From: Oscillospiraceae bacterium
GTDB taxonomy: Bacteria; Bacillota_A; Clostridia; Oscillospirales; Oscillospiraceae
Assembly: GCA_902786615.1 (NCBI GenBank)
Contig: CADADE010000004.1
Span: forward strand, 11,380 to 75,379
DNA: 64,000 nt
Reading direction: 5' to 3'
A program made the position numbers and the translations under genes. The notes beneath the pieces were generated by a model. It had not been told where the DNA came from. It was given only the letters and a program-made list of their open reading frames with translations, and did not search any database. Shown in pieces: positions 48,912 to 58,180 of the stretch. Numbering within the stretch: the stretch's first letter is position 1; every line of letters starts with the position of its first letter.

Positions 48912-50438
48912 ATGACAACTTCCACTACGATTGTTATGATCGCGATTGCGGTCTATCTGATCGGCATGCTGGCGATCGGCGCGATGTACTCCAAGCGCAA
49001 CAAGACCTCCAGCGACTTCTATCTCGGCGGACGCAAGCTCGGCCCCATCGTCATTGCGATGAGCACCGAGGCCTCCGACATGTCGAGCTGGCTGCTGATG
49101 GGCGTGCCCGGCCTTGCCTACTTCTGCGGCCTCGCGGACGCGACCTGGACGGTCATCGGCCTTGCGCTCGGCACCTACCTCAACTGGCTGATCGTGGCCA
49201 AGCGCCTGCGCGTTTACTCCCAGAAGCTCGGCGCGATCACGATCCCTGACTTCTTTGCCCACCGCTTCGGCGACAAGAGCGGCCTGATCGAGGGCATCGC
49301 GGCGCTGATCATCATTATCTTCTTTGTGCCCTACACCGCCTCGGGCTTCGCAGCCTGCGGCAAGCTGTTCACAAATCTCTTCCCCAACATGAGCTACATT
49401 GCCGCCATGCTCATCTCCGCGGCGGTCATCGTCGGCTACTGCGCCATGGGCGGCTTCCTCGCCGCGTCGATCACGAGCCTGATCCAGTCCATCGTCATGA
49501 CGGTCGCGCTGTTCGTGATCCTCTTCTTCGGCATCCGCTCCGCCGGCGGCTGGGACGCTGTGATCGCAAACGCCAAAACCGTCCCCGGCTACCTGGATCT
49601 CTTCTCCAACACCACCATCCTGAGCAAGACGCCCGGCAAGTACGGCTTTATCACCATCGTCTCCACCATGGCCTGGGGCCTCGGCTACTTCGGCATGCCC
49701 CACATCCTCAACCACTTCATGGCCATCAAGGACGGCGAGAAGCTCAAGATCTCCCGCCGCATCGGTTCGGTCTGGGTCGTTATCTCCATGAGCGTCGCCA
49801 TCGTGATCGGCATCGTCGGCTTTGCCATGAGCAGCAAGGGCGTCATCGCCCCCTTTGAGAGCAACTCCGCCGCCGAGGCCATCCTGGTCCGCATTTCCTC
49901 GCTGATGAGCACCCACGGCGTGATCCCCGCGCTGCTGGCGGGCGTTGTGCTGGCAGGCATCCTGTCCTCCACCATGTCCACCTCCGACGCGCAGCTTCTG
50001 GCCGCGGCCTCCGGCGTGTCCCACAATATTCTCCGCGGCGTTTTCCACAAGGAGCTCGGCAACAAGCAGGAGATCACCATCGCCCGCATCACGGTGCTGG
50101 TCATCGCCGTTATCGCCGCCTTCTTTGCACGCGACCCCAACAGCTCCGTTTTCGGCATCGTGTCCTTCGCCTGGGCGGGCTTCGGCGCGGCCTTCGGCCC
50201 CCTGATGCTCTTCTCCCTGTTCTGGAAGCGCTGCAATAAGTACGGCGCCATCGCCGGCATGGTGGCCGGCGGCGCGACGATCTTCCTCTGGAAGTACCTG
50301 GTGCGCCCCCTCGGCGGCGCGTGGAACATCTACGAGCTGCTGCCCGCCTTCATCGTCTCCAGCCTCTTCATCGTGGTGGTCTCCCTCTGCACCGAGGAGC
50401 CCGACGCCGACATTGTCAGCGAGTTTGAGAGCGTCTGA
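48912..50438 (+). CDS. putP: sodium/solute symporter, PutP (proline permease) type
   Basis: A 508-residue member of the sodium:solute symporter family with about 13 helices. The family marks are SDFYLGGRKLGP near residue 35, STEASDMSSWLLMGVPG (sodium site region) and AGILSSTMSTSDAQLL in the core. These are closest to PutP-type proline carriers, though the substrate could be another amino or organic acid. ATG 48912 follows AGAGAGGA. It diverges from a LysR regulator and is followed by two exported reductases with separate promoters. Confidence 0.85.
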   Translation: MTTSTTIVMIAIAVYLIGMLAIGAMYSKRNKTSSDFYLGGRKLGPIVIAMSTEASDMSSWLLMGVPGLAYFCGLADATWTVIGLALGTYLNWLIVAKRLRVYSQKLGAITIPDFFAHRFGDKSGLIEGIAALIIIIFFVPYTASGFAACGKLFTNLFPNMSYIAAMLISAAVIVGYCAMGGFLAASITSLIQSIVMTVALFVILFFGIRSAGGWDAVIANAKTVPGYLDLFSNTTILSKTPGKYGFITIVSTMAWGLGYFGMPHILNHFMAIKDGEKLKISRRIGSVWVVISMSVAIVIGIVGFAMSSKGVIAPFESNSAAEAILVRISSLMSTHGVIPALLAGVVLAGILSSTMSTSDAQLLAAASGVSHNILRGVFHKELGNKQEITIARITVLVIAVIAAFFARDPNSSVFGIVSFAWAGFGAAFGPLMLFSLFWKRCNKYGAIAGMVAGGATIFLWKYLVRPLGGAWNIYELLPAFIVSSLFIVVVSLCTEEPDADIVSEFESV

Positions 50439-50460
50439 GTTACCAAATTAAGCTTCTGTT

Positions 50461-50497
50461 TACACGGGAGGGGCTTTGTCCCTTCCCGTGTATTTTT
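50461..50497 (+). terminator. terminator of the symporter gene
   Basis: TACACGGGAGGGG and CCCTTCCCGTGTA (one G-T pair) around a 6-base loop, followed by TTTTTG. Confidence 0.85.
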
Positions 50498-50544
50498 GTC
50501 CCTTTGCAAGAAAAAATTGACTGCGAAAAAGCCCCGTCAAGCGC

Positions 50545-50573
50545 TTTACAAGCGTCTCAGGCCATGGTAAAAT
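50545..50573 (+). promoter_or_regulatory. promoter of the first reductase gene
   Basis: TTTACA at 50545-50550 and TAAAAT at 50568-50573 with a 17-base spacer. Confidence 0.6.
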
Positions 50574-50640
50574 TTTGATAGTTTCCAAAAATCACTCCAG
50601 TTCGAATTTCAAAAATTATCATATCAGGAGGATCATTGCC

Positions 50641-52278
50641 ATGAGAAACATTTCCCGCCGGGACTTCCTGAAGGGCACGCTTGCCGCTGCCGCTTCCGCC
50701 GCTGCCCTCGGGCTGACCGGCATGCCCGCCGCCTTCGCCGATGAAGGCGAGACCAAAGAGGTTCTCACCCCCGATGAGCACATCGCCTGCGACGCCGTCG
50801 TTGTCGGCGCAGGCGCAGCCGGTCTGATGGCCGCCATGGAGCTGGCCGCCGCCGGCAAGAAGACCTACCTGCTGGAGAAAGGACCCTCGGTCGCCGTCTC
50901 CAACGGCTCCCAGGCGGGCGGCCCCGCCCTGGCCGAGACCCGCGTCCAGGCTGCCGAGAACGCCACCGTCAGCGCCCAGACGCTCTACGACTGCGAGTAC
51001 AATTTCAGCCGCGGCACCGTCAACGGCTCCCTGCTGCGCAAGTGCACCGACCAGGGCGAGCGCGTTGTCTCCAACTTCATGGACAACGGCGTCAACATGG
51101 GTCTGCGCATCGACTCCTACGGCATGGGCTTCCGTGCCCGCCACAACTTTGCAAACCTTGAGGGCACCCAGCTCAGGGGGCTTGACCGCTTCGGCCCGCT
51201 GGTCGAAAAATTTGAATCCGACGGCGGCGTGCTCCAGTGCAGCCGCGAGGCCGTCCAGCTTGTCAAGGACGGCGACGCGGTCGTCGGCGTTCTCGTCAAA
51301 AACAACGAGGACAATACCGTCGTCCAGTACGACTGCAAGGCCGTCCTGATCGCCACCGGCGGCTATGCCGGCAACGACAAGCGCCTGCGTGAGATCTTCG
51401 GCGATCTGAGCGTATGGCCCCTCTGCAACACGCTCTCCACCGGCCAGGGCTACGACATGGTGATGGAGGCCGGCGGCATCGCCGACCGCAACTGGGCCCT
51501 GTGCTGCAACGAGTTCGGCGGCGCAAACCACAAGATCCCCGACGTCATGGGCGGTCAGATGCGCTCCGCCAGCCCCGCGCTGGAGCCCGCCCTCTACGGC
51601 GGTCTGATCGTCAACCGCAACGGCGACCGCTTCATGAACGAGCAGTTCCTCAGCGACCGCCCCCTCGCCCTCGGCGGCGAGATGGCCCTGCGCGAGGGTC
51701 TGTACTACGCCGTGCTTGACCAGGAGATGATGGACGCCGTCGCCACCGTGGGCATCCGCGGCTACTACGGCAATCCCGAGGAGTGGTATGTCGGCAGCCA
51801 TGGCAGCGTCTTCTTTAAAAACGGGGAGAACGTCGTACGCGCTGATCTGCCCGACTCCGTCGATGCGGCGGTCGAGCAGGGCTGGGCCGCAAAGGGCAGC
51901 CTCGCCGAGTGCGCCGCGGTGTTCGGCATGAAGAACCTGGAAAAGACCGTCGAGGCCTACAACGCCCTGTGCGAGGCGGGCGAGGACACCCAGTACTTCA
52001 AAGCCCCCTACCTGCTGCACAAGCTGAGCGGCGACACCTTCTACGTCTTTGAGTACGAGCCCTCCATCTGGTCCACCTTCGGCGGCGTGAAGACCGACGA
52101 TTACTGCCGCGCACTGAGCGCCGACCAGAGCGTCATCAAGGGCCTGTATGTGGCCGGCGTCGACAACGGCAGCCTCTACTGCAGCCCCTACTACGAGAAC
52201 GAGGGCGCTTCCCTCGGCATCGCCTACACCAGCGGCATCGTCGCGGCCGACTGCATGATCGAGTTCTTGAACGAGTAA
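50641..52278 (+). CDS. Tat-exported FAD-dependent reductase, fumarate reductase flavoprotein-like
   Basis: A 545-residue flavoprotein. The N-terminus has a twin-arginine signal (NISRRDFLKGTLAAAASAA), so it is folded with FAD before export. The FAD site GAGAAGLMAAMELAAAG and ATGGYAGND are typical of the fumarate reductase/succinate dehydrogenase flavoprotein family. No FMN-binding domain precedes it, and the usual C-terminal GNNRLGG motif is replaced by YYENEGASLGIAYTSG. The substrate is unknown; family members reduce alpha,beta-unsaturated acids or amino acid derivatives. ATG 50641 follows CAGGAGGATC. It likely receives electrons from a membrane or FMN-carrying partner. Confidence 0.85.
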   Translation: MRNISRRDFLKGTLAAAASAAALGLTGMPAAFADEGETKEVLTPDEHIACDAVVVGAGAAGLMAAMELAAAGKKTYLLEKGPSVAVSNGSQAGGPALAETRVQAAENATVSAQTLYDCEYNFSRGTVNGSLLRKCTDQGERVVSNFMDNGVNMGLRIDSYGMGFRARHNFANLEGTQLRGLDRFGPLVEKFESDGGVLQCSREAVQLVKDGDAVVGVLVKNNEDNTVVQYDCKAVLIATGGYAGNDKRLREIFGDLSVWPLCNTLSTGQGYDMVMEAGGIADRNWALCCNEFGGANHKIPDVMGGQMRSASPALEPALYGGLIVNRNGDRFMNEQFLSDRPLALGGEMALREGLYYAVLDQEMMDAVATVGIRGYYGNPEEWYVGSHGSVFFKNGENVVRADLPDSVDAAVEQGWAAKGSLAECAAVFGMKNLEKTVEAYNALCEAGEDTQYFKAPYLLHKLSGDTFYVFEYEPSIWSTFGGVKTDDYCRALSADQSVIKGLYVAGVDNGSLYCSPYYENEGASLGIAYTSGIVAADCMIEFLNE

Positions 52279-52290
52279 GCCTTTTCAACG

Positions 52291-52325
52291 CGCCGCCCTC
52301 CCCGGAGGGCGGCGTCTTTTTTTAT
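52291..52325 (+). terminator. terminator of the first reductase gene
   Basis: CGCCGCCCTCC/GGAGGGCGGCG stem followed by TCTTTTTTT. Confidence 0.85.
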
Positions 52326-52376
52326 TTGCCCGCCTGAAAAGCCCGGCCCGCGCCGCCGGAAACTACGGATTTCCGG

Positions 52377-52405
52377 TTGACATCGCCCCTCCGGCCCTGT
52401 ATAAT
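52377..52405 (+). promoter_or_regulatory. perfect consensus promoter of the flavoprotein reductase
   Basis: TTGACA (52377-52382), a 17-base spacer and TATAAT (52400-52405): exact consensus, suggesting very strong expression. Confidence 0.85.
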
Positions 52406-52491
52406 TTGACTGAAAAATCGAGAGCGCGGCGCACGGTTAGCGGGCGCTTTCGATAAACCGACGCGCAAAATTCAAAACGAGGAGGAAGAAC

Positions 52492-54393
52492 ATGAAAAAA
52501 TTTCTGTCCCTGGCCCTGGCTCTCCTGATGCTCCTGGCCCTGGCTGTCCCCGCCTATGCGGAGCAGGCCACCGCCACCGGCACCGGCAAGGGCATCGACG
52601 GCGATGTGATCGTGGAGGTCACCGCCGACGAGAACACCATTTACTCCATTGTTGTTACCCAGCAGAACGAGACTCCGGGCATCGGCTCCGTGGCTGTGGA
52701 AAAGCTGCCCGGCGCGATGGTCGCGGCCAACACCATTGAGGTCGACGGCATCACCGGCGCGACCGTCACCACCACCGCCATTAAGACCGCCGTGGCCGAG
52801 GCGCTGACCAGCCTTGGCTTTGATCCCGCCTCCTACACCGGCGCCGCCGCTGCCGACGCAGCCCCCGCCGCGAAGGAGGAAGTCGCCCTTGAGACCGGCA
52901 TCGTCGTCATCGGCGCGGGCGGCGCGGGCATGACCGCCGCCATCACCGCCAAGGACGCGGGCGCGGACGTCATCGTTCTCGAGAGCACCGCCTTCCCCGG
53001 CGGCAACTCCGTCCGCTCCACCGGCGGCATGAACGCCGGCCCCACCGAATGGCGCAATATGAATGAGTTCAAGGAGGCTGCCGGCGTGGAGGCCACCCTC
53101 AAGAAGGTCGCCAACTACCCCGACAACGAGCGTATCCAGGAGCTCGGCAAGATCGTGGAGGAGCAGTGGGCCGCCTACCAGGCCGCTCCCGAGGGCTACT
53201 TTGACACCTCCGAGCTCTTCCAGCTCGACACCATGATCGGCGGCGGCGGCATGAACGACCCCGCCCTCGTGAAGAAGCTCGTCGAGTCCAGCCCCGACGC
53301 TATTGCCTGGCTTGACTCCCTCGATCCCGCGATCATCCTGCACGATGTGGCTGCCTTCGGCGGCGCGTCCGTCAAGCGCATCCATCGCCCCGTGGACGAG
53401 AACGGCAAGTCCCTCTCCGTCGGCGCTTATGTCGTCCCCCTGCTGCAGGAGAACCTTGAAAAGCGCGGCATCACCCTCATGACCGACACCCCCGCCACTG
53501 AGATCCTGGTCGACAACGGCACCGTCGTCGGCGTGAAGGCCGAGGATGCGGGCCATGTCTACACCATCACCGCCAAGGCTGTCGTCATCGCCGCCGGCGG
53601 CTTCGGCGCGAACAACGACATGATCAAGGCCGTCCGTCCCGAGCTTGACGGCTTCATCACCACCAACGCCCCCGGCATCCAGGGTCAGGGCATCCAGATG
53701 GCCCAGGCCATCGGCGCTGCCACCGTCGATATGGAGCAGATCCAGCTCCACCCGACCGTCCATGTGGAAGGCACCAGCGCAAACCTCATCACCGAGGGTC
53801 TGCGCGGCGACGGCGCGATCCTGGTCAACCAGGAGGGCAAGCGCTTCTTCGACGAAGTCTCCACCCGCGACAAGGTCTCCGCTGCCGAGTTTGAACAGAC
53901 CGGCGGCTACGCCTGGCTCATCATCGACAGCCGCATGTACGACAAGTCCAACGTTATCCAGGGCTATGTCAAGAAGGGCTTTGCCGAGACCGGCGACACC
54001 TACGTCGCCCTGGCTGAGGCCATCGGCGCTCCCGCCGACGCCTTTGTCGAGACCATGAACGCCTGGAACGCCTGCGTCGAGGCCAAGTCCGACCCCGACT
54101 TCGGGCGCGTCTCCTTCGCTGAGCCTCTCGATCAGGCTCCCTTCTACGCCATCAAGGTGCAGCCCGGCGTCCACCACACCATGGGCGGCATCAAGATCAA
54201 CGACAACGCTGAGGTCATCAACACCGACGGCAACGTGATCCCCGGCCTGTTCGCAGCGGGCGAAGTCACCGGCGGTGTGCATGGCAACAACCGTCTGGGC
54301 GGCAACGCCGTGGCCGACTTCACCATCTATGGCCGCATCGCCGGTCAGGCTGCCGCGGACTTCCAGGGCGCCGAGGTCGCTCAGGCCGCGTAA
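52492..54393 (+). CDS. exported FMN/FAD reductase of the fumarate-urocanate reductase type
   Basis: A 633-residue flavoprotein with a Sec signal peptide (KKFLSLALALLMLLALAVPAYA). Residues about 35-115 form an FMN-binding domain with DGITGATVTT, whose Thr would carry covalent FMN added by ApbE (not in this window). The FAD domain follows with VVIGAGGAGMTAAITA. Reductase motifs are LHPTVH, GLRGDGAILVN, HHTMGGI and GNNRLGGNA. Such extracytoplasmic reductases use fumarate, urocanate, methacrylate or similar acids as terminal electron acceptors. The substrate is not readable here. ATG 52492 follows GAGGAGGAAG. The promoter is exact consensus, so it should be among the most abundant proteins. Confidence 0.9.
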   Translation: MKKFLSLALALLMLLALAVPAYAEQATATGTGKGIDGDVIVEVTADENTIYSIVVTQQNETPGIGSVAVEKLPGAMVAANTIEVDGITGATVTTTAIKTAVAEALTSLGFDPASYTGAAAADAAPAAKEEVALETGIVVIGAGGAGMTAAITAKDAGADVIVLESTAFPGGNSVRSTGGMNAGPTEWRNMNEFKEAAGVEATLKKVANYPDNERIQELGKIVEEQWAAYQAAPEGYFDTSELFQLDTMIGGGGMNDPALVKKLVESSPDAIAWLDSLDPAIILHDVAAFGGASVKRIHRPVDENGKSLSVGAYVVPLLQENLEKRGITLMTDTPATEILVDNGTVVGVKAEDAGHVYTITAKAVVIAAGGFGANNDMIKAVRPELDGFITTNAPGIQGQGIQMAQAIGAATVDMEQIQLHPTVHVEGTSANLITEGLRGDGAILVNQEGKRFFDEVSTRDKVSAAEFEQTGGYAWLIIDSRMYDKSNVIQGYVKKGFAETGDTYVALAEAIGAPADAFVETMNAWNACVEAKSDPDFGRVSFAEPLDQAPFYAIKVQPGVHHTMGGIKINDNAEVINTDGNVIPGLFAAGEVTGGVHGNNRLGGNAVADFTIYGRIAGQAAADFQGAEVAQAA

Positions 54394-54419
54394 GCTTTTG
54401 ACTTAAACATCATCAACAC

Positions 54420-54464
54420 GCATTTTTTCCCCCTTTTCGTCCATACTAAGACGAAAAGGGGGAA
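54420..54464 (+). promoter_or_regulatory. sigma-G-like promoter with its -10 as a hairpin loop, before ypeB
   Basis: GCATT (54420-54424), 17 bases, CATACTA (54442-54448), matching sigma-G sites of Bacillus. A 15-bp perfect stem TTCCCCCTTTTCGTC (54427-54441) with its complement at 54450-54464 leaves a loop CATACTAA, so the -10 element forms nearly all of the loop. The 3' arm contains the AAGGGGG ribosome binding site. Confidence 0.65.
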
Positions 54465-54469
54465 TTTCC

Positions 54470-55729
54470 ATGTCTGTTAAAATCCGGCGGCTCCTGATCA
54501 TCTATACCGCCGCGGCGCTGCTGGCGCTCTCCGGATACGCCTGTGCCGCCGCGCGGCAGTTAGAACAGATCCGCCTCACGGCGGGCTACGAGTCCGCGCG
54601 GGCCTTCGAGGCGGCGGTAAGCGCGTCGGAGGAGCTGAGCGAGAGCTTCCGGAGGCTGCGCTTTGCCTCCGACGACGCCCTGGGCAAGAGCCTCTGCGCA
54701 AGGGCCTGTGCCGCGGCGACGGCAGCGGAGACGGCGCTCTCCGTCCTGCCCTTTGAGACGCAGGAGCTGGAAAAGCTCTCTGGCTTTCTGGGGCACGCCG
54801 GAGACTACGCCGCAAGCCTCTGCGCCCTTACAGACAGGACGCTGCCCGAGGAGCACCGGGCGCACCTGCTGGCCTACGGCGAGGCGGCGGCGGACTTTGC
54901 CGCACGGCTGCGGGAGATGCAGGGGCAGCTGCACGCGGGCAGCATCCGCATGGACACGCGGGAGACGAGCGTGCGCAACGTGGACGACGAGAAGCGGCAG
55001 ATGCTCTCCGCCCTGCTGCTGGACTATGAGGGCGGCTTCACTTCGCCCGAGGAATTTTCCTACGAGGGGCGCTACAGCCTGACGCCGCAGGCGGCGGCGG
55101 GCAGTCTCAAGGAAGAAGAGGCGCTCGCCGTCGCGGCGAAGGCCGCCGGGGTGGAGCCCCGGGAGCTCAGGGAGGAATACGACTATGAGGGGCCGGAGGG
55201 CCGCCGCTGCTACAGCGCGGGCGGGCTGCTGCTCGGCGTGAGCAGCCGGGGGTTGGAATTCATGGGCCGCTCCCGCCTTGTGAGCCGCGCCGAGCTCACC
55301 GTGGAGGACGCGCAGAAAAAGGCGGAGGACTTTCTGGCGCGCATGGACTATACGGATCTCGCGCTGTACTCTTCCGGCGGCAGCGAGACCGTCGCCGTCT
55401 TCCGCTACGCCCCGACGCAGGACGGGGTCATGCGCCCGGACGACGGGCTCAGCGTTTCGATCGCCCTCGATAACGGCGAGGTCTTCGCCCTGGACGCGAC
55501 AGACTACAGCCCCTGGGCGGTTGAGCTGACGTGGAACACGGACGAGGAGGAAGCTCTCGCCACGCTGCCCGAGGGAGTGGAGGCCGTCTCAACCCGCCGC
55601 CTGATCCTCAAAACGCTGAGCGGGGCTTACCTCCCCTGCTGGGAGCTCCAATGCACCGACGACGCAGGCCAGAGCGCCAGGGTCTACGTCGACGCCGGAA
55701 CGGGAAGACAGTACAAGATCGAGATATAG
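54470..55729 (+). CDS. ypeB: germination protein YpeB
   Basis: YpeB stabilises the cortex-lytic enzyme SleB in the spore inner membrane region and is needed for germination. This 419-residue protein has an N-terminal helix (RLLIIYTAAALLALSGYA), an alpha-helical half, then three PepSY-type repeats (about residues 215-410: EEEALAVAAKAAG, ELTVEDAQKKAEDFL and YLPCWELQ). ATG 54470 follows AAGGGGG. In Bacillus it sits behind sleB under sigma-G; here it is alone, with a sigma-G-like promoter of its own, and a SleB-like gene is 7 kb away. Confidence 0.9.
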   Translation: MSVKIRRLLIIYTAAALLALSGYACAAARQLEQIRLTAGYESARAFEAAVSASEELSESFRRLRFASDDALGKSLCARACAAATAAETALSVLPFETQELEKLSGFLGHAGDYAASLCALTDRTLPEEHRAHLLAYGEAAADFAARLREMQGQLHAGSIRMDTRETSVRNVDDEKRQMLSALLLDYEGGFTSPEEFSYEGRYSLTPQAAAGSLKEEEALAVAAKAAGVEPRELREEYDYEGPEGRRCYSAGGLLLGVSSRGLEFMGRSRLVSRAELTVEDAQKKAEDFLARMDYTDLALYSSGGSETVAVFRYAPTQDGVMRPDDGLSVSIALDNGEVFALDATDYSPWAVELTWNTDEEEALATLPEGVEAVSTRRLILKTLSGAYLPCWELQCTDDAGQSARVYVDAGTGRQYKIEI

Positions 55730-55800
55730 TTTGGAGTATGGAGTTATTTCACTCTTCACTCTAAAAACGCCAAACTCCACATTCCAAACTATTTAAAAAA
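55727..55800 (+). terminator. long hairpin after ypeB
   Basis: ATAGTTTGGA-TGGAGTT and AACTCCA-TCCAAACTAT, imperfect but long arms, enclose about 27 bases and are followed by TTTAAAAAA. It includes the ypeB stop. Confidence 0.6.
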
Positions 55801-55814
55801 TACTCCCCGTATGC

Positions 55815-55844
55815 TTGAAGAATTGGAAACACTTGTGCTATAAT
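55815..55844 (+). promoter_or_regulatory. promoter of the V-ATPase operon
   Basis: TTGAAG at 55815-55820 and TATAAT at 55839-55844 with an 18-base spacer. Confidence 0.65.
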
Positions 55845-55879
55845 GAGGTGTGATGCAAAAAACCAAGGGGGGTGTGCCA

Positions 55880-56194
55880 ATGTCATTTGAAGCAATCAGC
55901 AATATTGCCCAGGCCGAAGCGCAGGCCAAGTCCCAAATCGCCAGTGCGGAGGTCCGGGCAAAGCAGCTCGCCGCCGACGCCGAGAGCGCCGGAAAGCTTG
56001 CCGTGGAGGCGGCGGTCCAGAAGGCGGACGCCGAACTCTCGGAGCTCAGCCGACAGGTCAACGACAAGGCCAGGGGCCAGGCTGGGGAACTGTCGAAGAA
56101 GCTCGAAAATCAGAAGGCCGCGCTGCGCGCCAAGGCGGAAGGAAAGCTGGACGCGGCCGCGGCGATTGTAGTGGAAAGGATAGTGAACAGCTGA
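55880..56194 (+). CDS. V-type ATPase subunit G/H-like stalk protein
   Basis: A 104-residue coiled-coil protein rich in Ala, Glu and Lys (AQAEAQAKSQIASAEVRAKQ onward), the expected first gene of bacterial V-ATPase operons encoding the peripheral stalk partner of subunit E. ATG 55880 follows AAGGGGGGTG; the next gene begins two bases after its stop. Confidence 0.8.
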   Translation: MSFEAISNIAQAEAQAKSQIASAEVRAKQLAADAESAGKLAVEAAVQKADAELSELSRQVNDKARGQAGELSKKLENQKAALRAKAEGKLDAAAAIVVERIVNS

Positions 56195-56195
56195 G

Positions 56196-58141
56196 ATGGC
56201 CATTGTAAAAATGAAAAAGCTCCGGCTGCTGGCTGTCCGCGAGAAGAAGGAGGAACTGCTCAAGGAGCTGATGCGCCACGGCTGTGTGGAGATCAGCGAG
56301 CTGGAGCCGCAGCTTGCCGGCACCGAGGCCGAGGGTCTCGTTCACCGGGAAAGCAGCGAGCTCACGACCCTCAAAACCCGCCACGCCTCGCTTGTACACG
56401 CCGTGGAGCTGCTGGATCACTACGCGCCGAAAAAGACGAAGCTGCTCTCCGCCAAGCCCGAGCTGGAGGACCGGGTCCTGCTGGACGACACGGGACTCGC
56501 CGGGGCACTGCGCGTTGCCGAGGCTCTGGAGGGCTACGACGCGCGCATCAAGCGCATCAGCGCCGAGGAGAGCCGGGAGCGTTCGGTGATCGAATCCCTG
56601 CAGCCCTGGCTGAGTCTGGACCTGCCCCTGGACTTTGAGGGAACGGCGCGCTGCAGCGTGCTGACAGGCTCCATCCCCGCCCGTTTTCCCCTGGAGGCGG
56701 TGAGCGCGGCGATCGAAGCCGTGGACGAGGAGGCCGAGATCTTCTCCATTCACGAGGAGAAGAAGACCCATTACGTGCTGCTTGTGTGCATGAAGGGACA
56801 GCTTCCCGCCATGCAGGACGCCCTGCGGCCCTTCGGCTTTACCGCCTCGGCGCTCAGCGGCATGTCCGGCACGGCGCGCGAGTGTCAGCTCAATGCCGAG
56901 CAAAGTCTCAAGGAGCTCGCGGCGGAAAAGGAAAACTGCGCGCGCTACATTGTGGACGACGCGGTACATAGGGACGAGCTCAAGCTCGCCGCCGACCGTA
57001 TGAACGTAAAAATTTCCCTGGCGGAGGCGGAGGAACGCCTCTGCGGCACCGAGAGCGTGGTGGTTTTGCAGGGCTGGCTCCCCGCCGAGCGCGAACGGGA
57101 GCTCACCGAGGTGTTTGAGCGCTTCGGCTGCGCCTGGGAGACCGAGGACCCGGCCGAGGACGAATATCCCCAGGTGCCGGTCAGCCTTAAAAACAACAAA
57201 TTCTCGGACGCTTTGAACATGGTGACCAACATGTACTCGCTGCCCGCCTACGGCAGCGTGGACCCGAACCCCCTCATGGCCCCCTTCTTTATCCTGTTTT
57301 ACGGACTGATGATGGCGGACATGGGCTACGGCATTCTGATGATCCTCGCGGCGCTCATCGCCATGAAGAAGATCAAACCCCGCGCGGGGCAGCTCTCCTT
57401 CTGCAGGCTGCTGCTGTACGGCGGCATCTCCACCTTCGTGATGGGCGCGCTCACCGGCTCCTTCTTCGGCAACGCCCCCGAGATCATCGCGGGCATGATG
57501 GGCTCCGACTGGAAGGGTCTGCCGAGTCTCTTCAGCCCCGTGCGCGACAGCAGTATGGTGCTCTACGGCTCGATGGTGCTCGGCATGATCCACCTCAACA
57601 CCGGCATGGCGGTCAACTTCTGCCAGCGCTGGAAGCACGGGGACAAGGCCGGCGCTATTCTGGAGGAGGGCTCCCAGTGGATCATCCTTGTCGGCGGCAT
57701 TCTGCTGATCGCGCAGATGCTGCGCTTCAAGGACAACGAGATGCTCAAGAACATCGCCCTCGGCGTGATCGGTCTCGGCGTCGTGATGCTGCTGATCGGC
57801 TCCACCCGCGGGGCCAAGGGCATCGGCAAGCTGACCGCCCCCTTCTCCTGCATTTACAACACCCTGACCGGCTGGTTCGGCGACGTGCTGAGCTATTCGC
57901 GTATCATGGCGCTGATGCTGGCGGGCGGCGTTGTGGCCCAGGTGTTCAACACCCGGGTATTATCTTCTTTGTCATCTTCCTGATCGGCCACGCGCTGAAC
58001 TTCGGTCTGAACCTGCTGGGCTGCTTTGTGCATGACCTCAGACTGCAGTGCCTGGAGTTTTTCGGCAAGTTCTATCAGGACGGCGGCAAGCCCTTCGAGC
58101 CGCTGCGCATCCGGACGCAGTATATCAATCCCCAGGAATAA
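56196..58141 (+). pseudogene. atpI: V-type ATPase membrane subunit I (a-type), frameshifted
   Basis: Subunit I holds the cytosolic collar and the membrane half-channels. The N-terminal 370 residues are the cytosolic arm, then helices follow with DMGYGILMILAALIAM and GDVLSYSRIMALMLAGGVVAQVFN. After VFN (about 57950) the frame is lost. The continuation GIIFFVIFLIGHALNFGLNL and the C-terminus YINPQE lie in another frame, ending at 58141. Compared with family members some 10-15 residues are missing at the break, so this is a small deletion with frameshift rather than a single base change. Whether it is real or an assembly error cannot be told. Everything else looks intact. Confidence 0.8.
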
Positions 58142-58180
58142 CGCCTGTTCTCTAAAAGAAACGAAAGGATACTCAATCAC

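Noticed and set aside
52363..54282. Minus-strand open frame of 639 codons
   Set aside because: It is opposite the exported FMN/FAD reductase, which has promoter, ribosome binding site and motifs.
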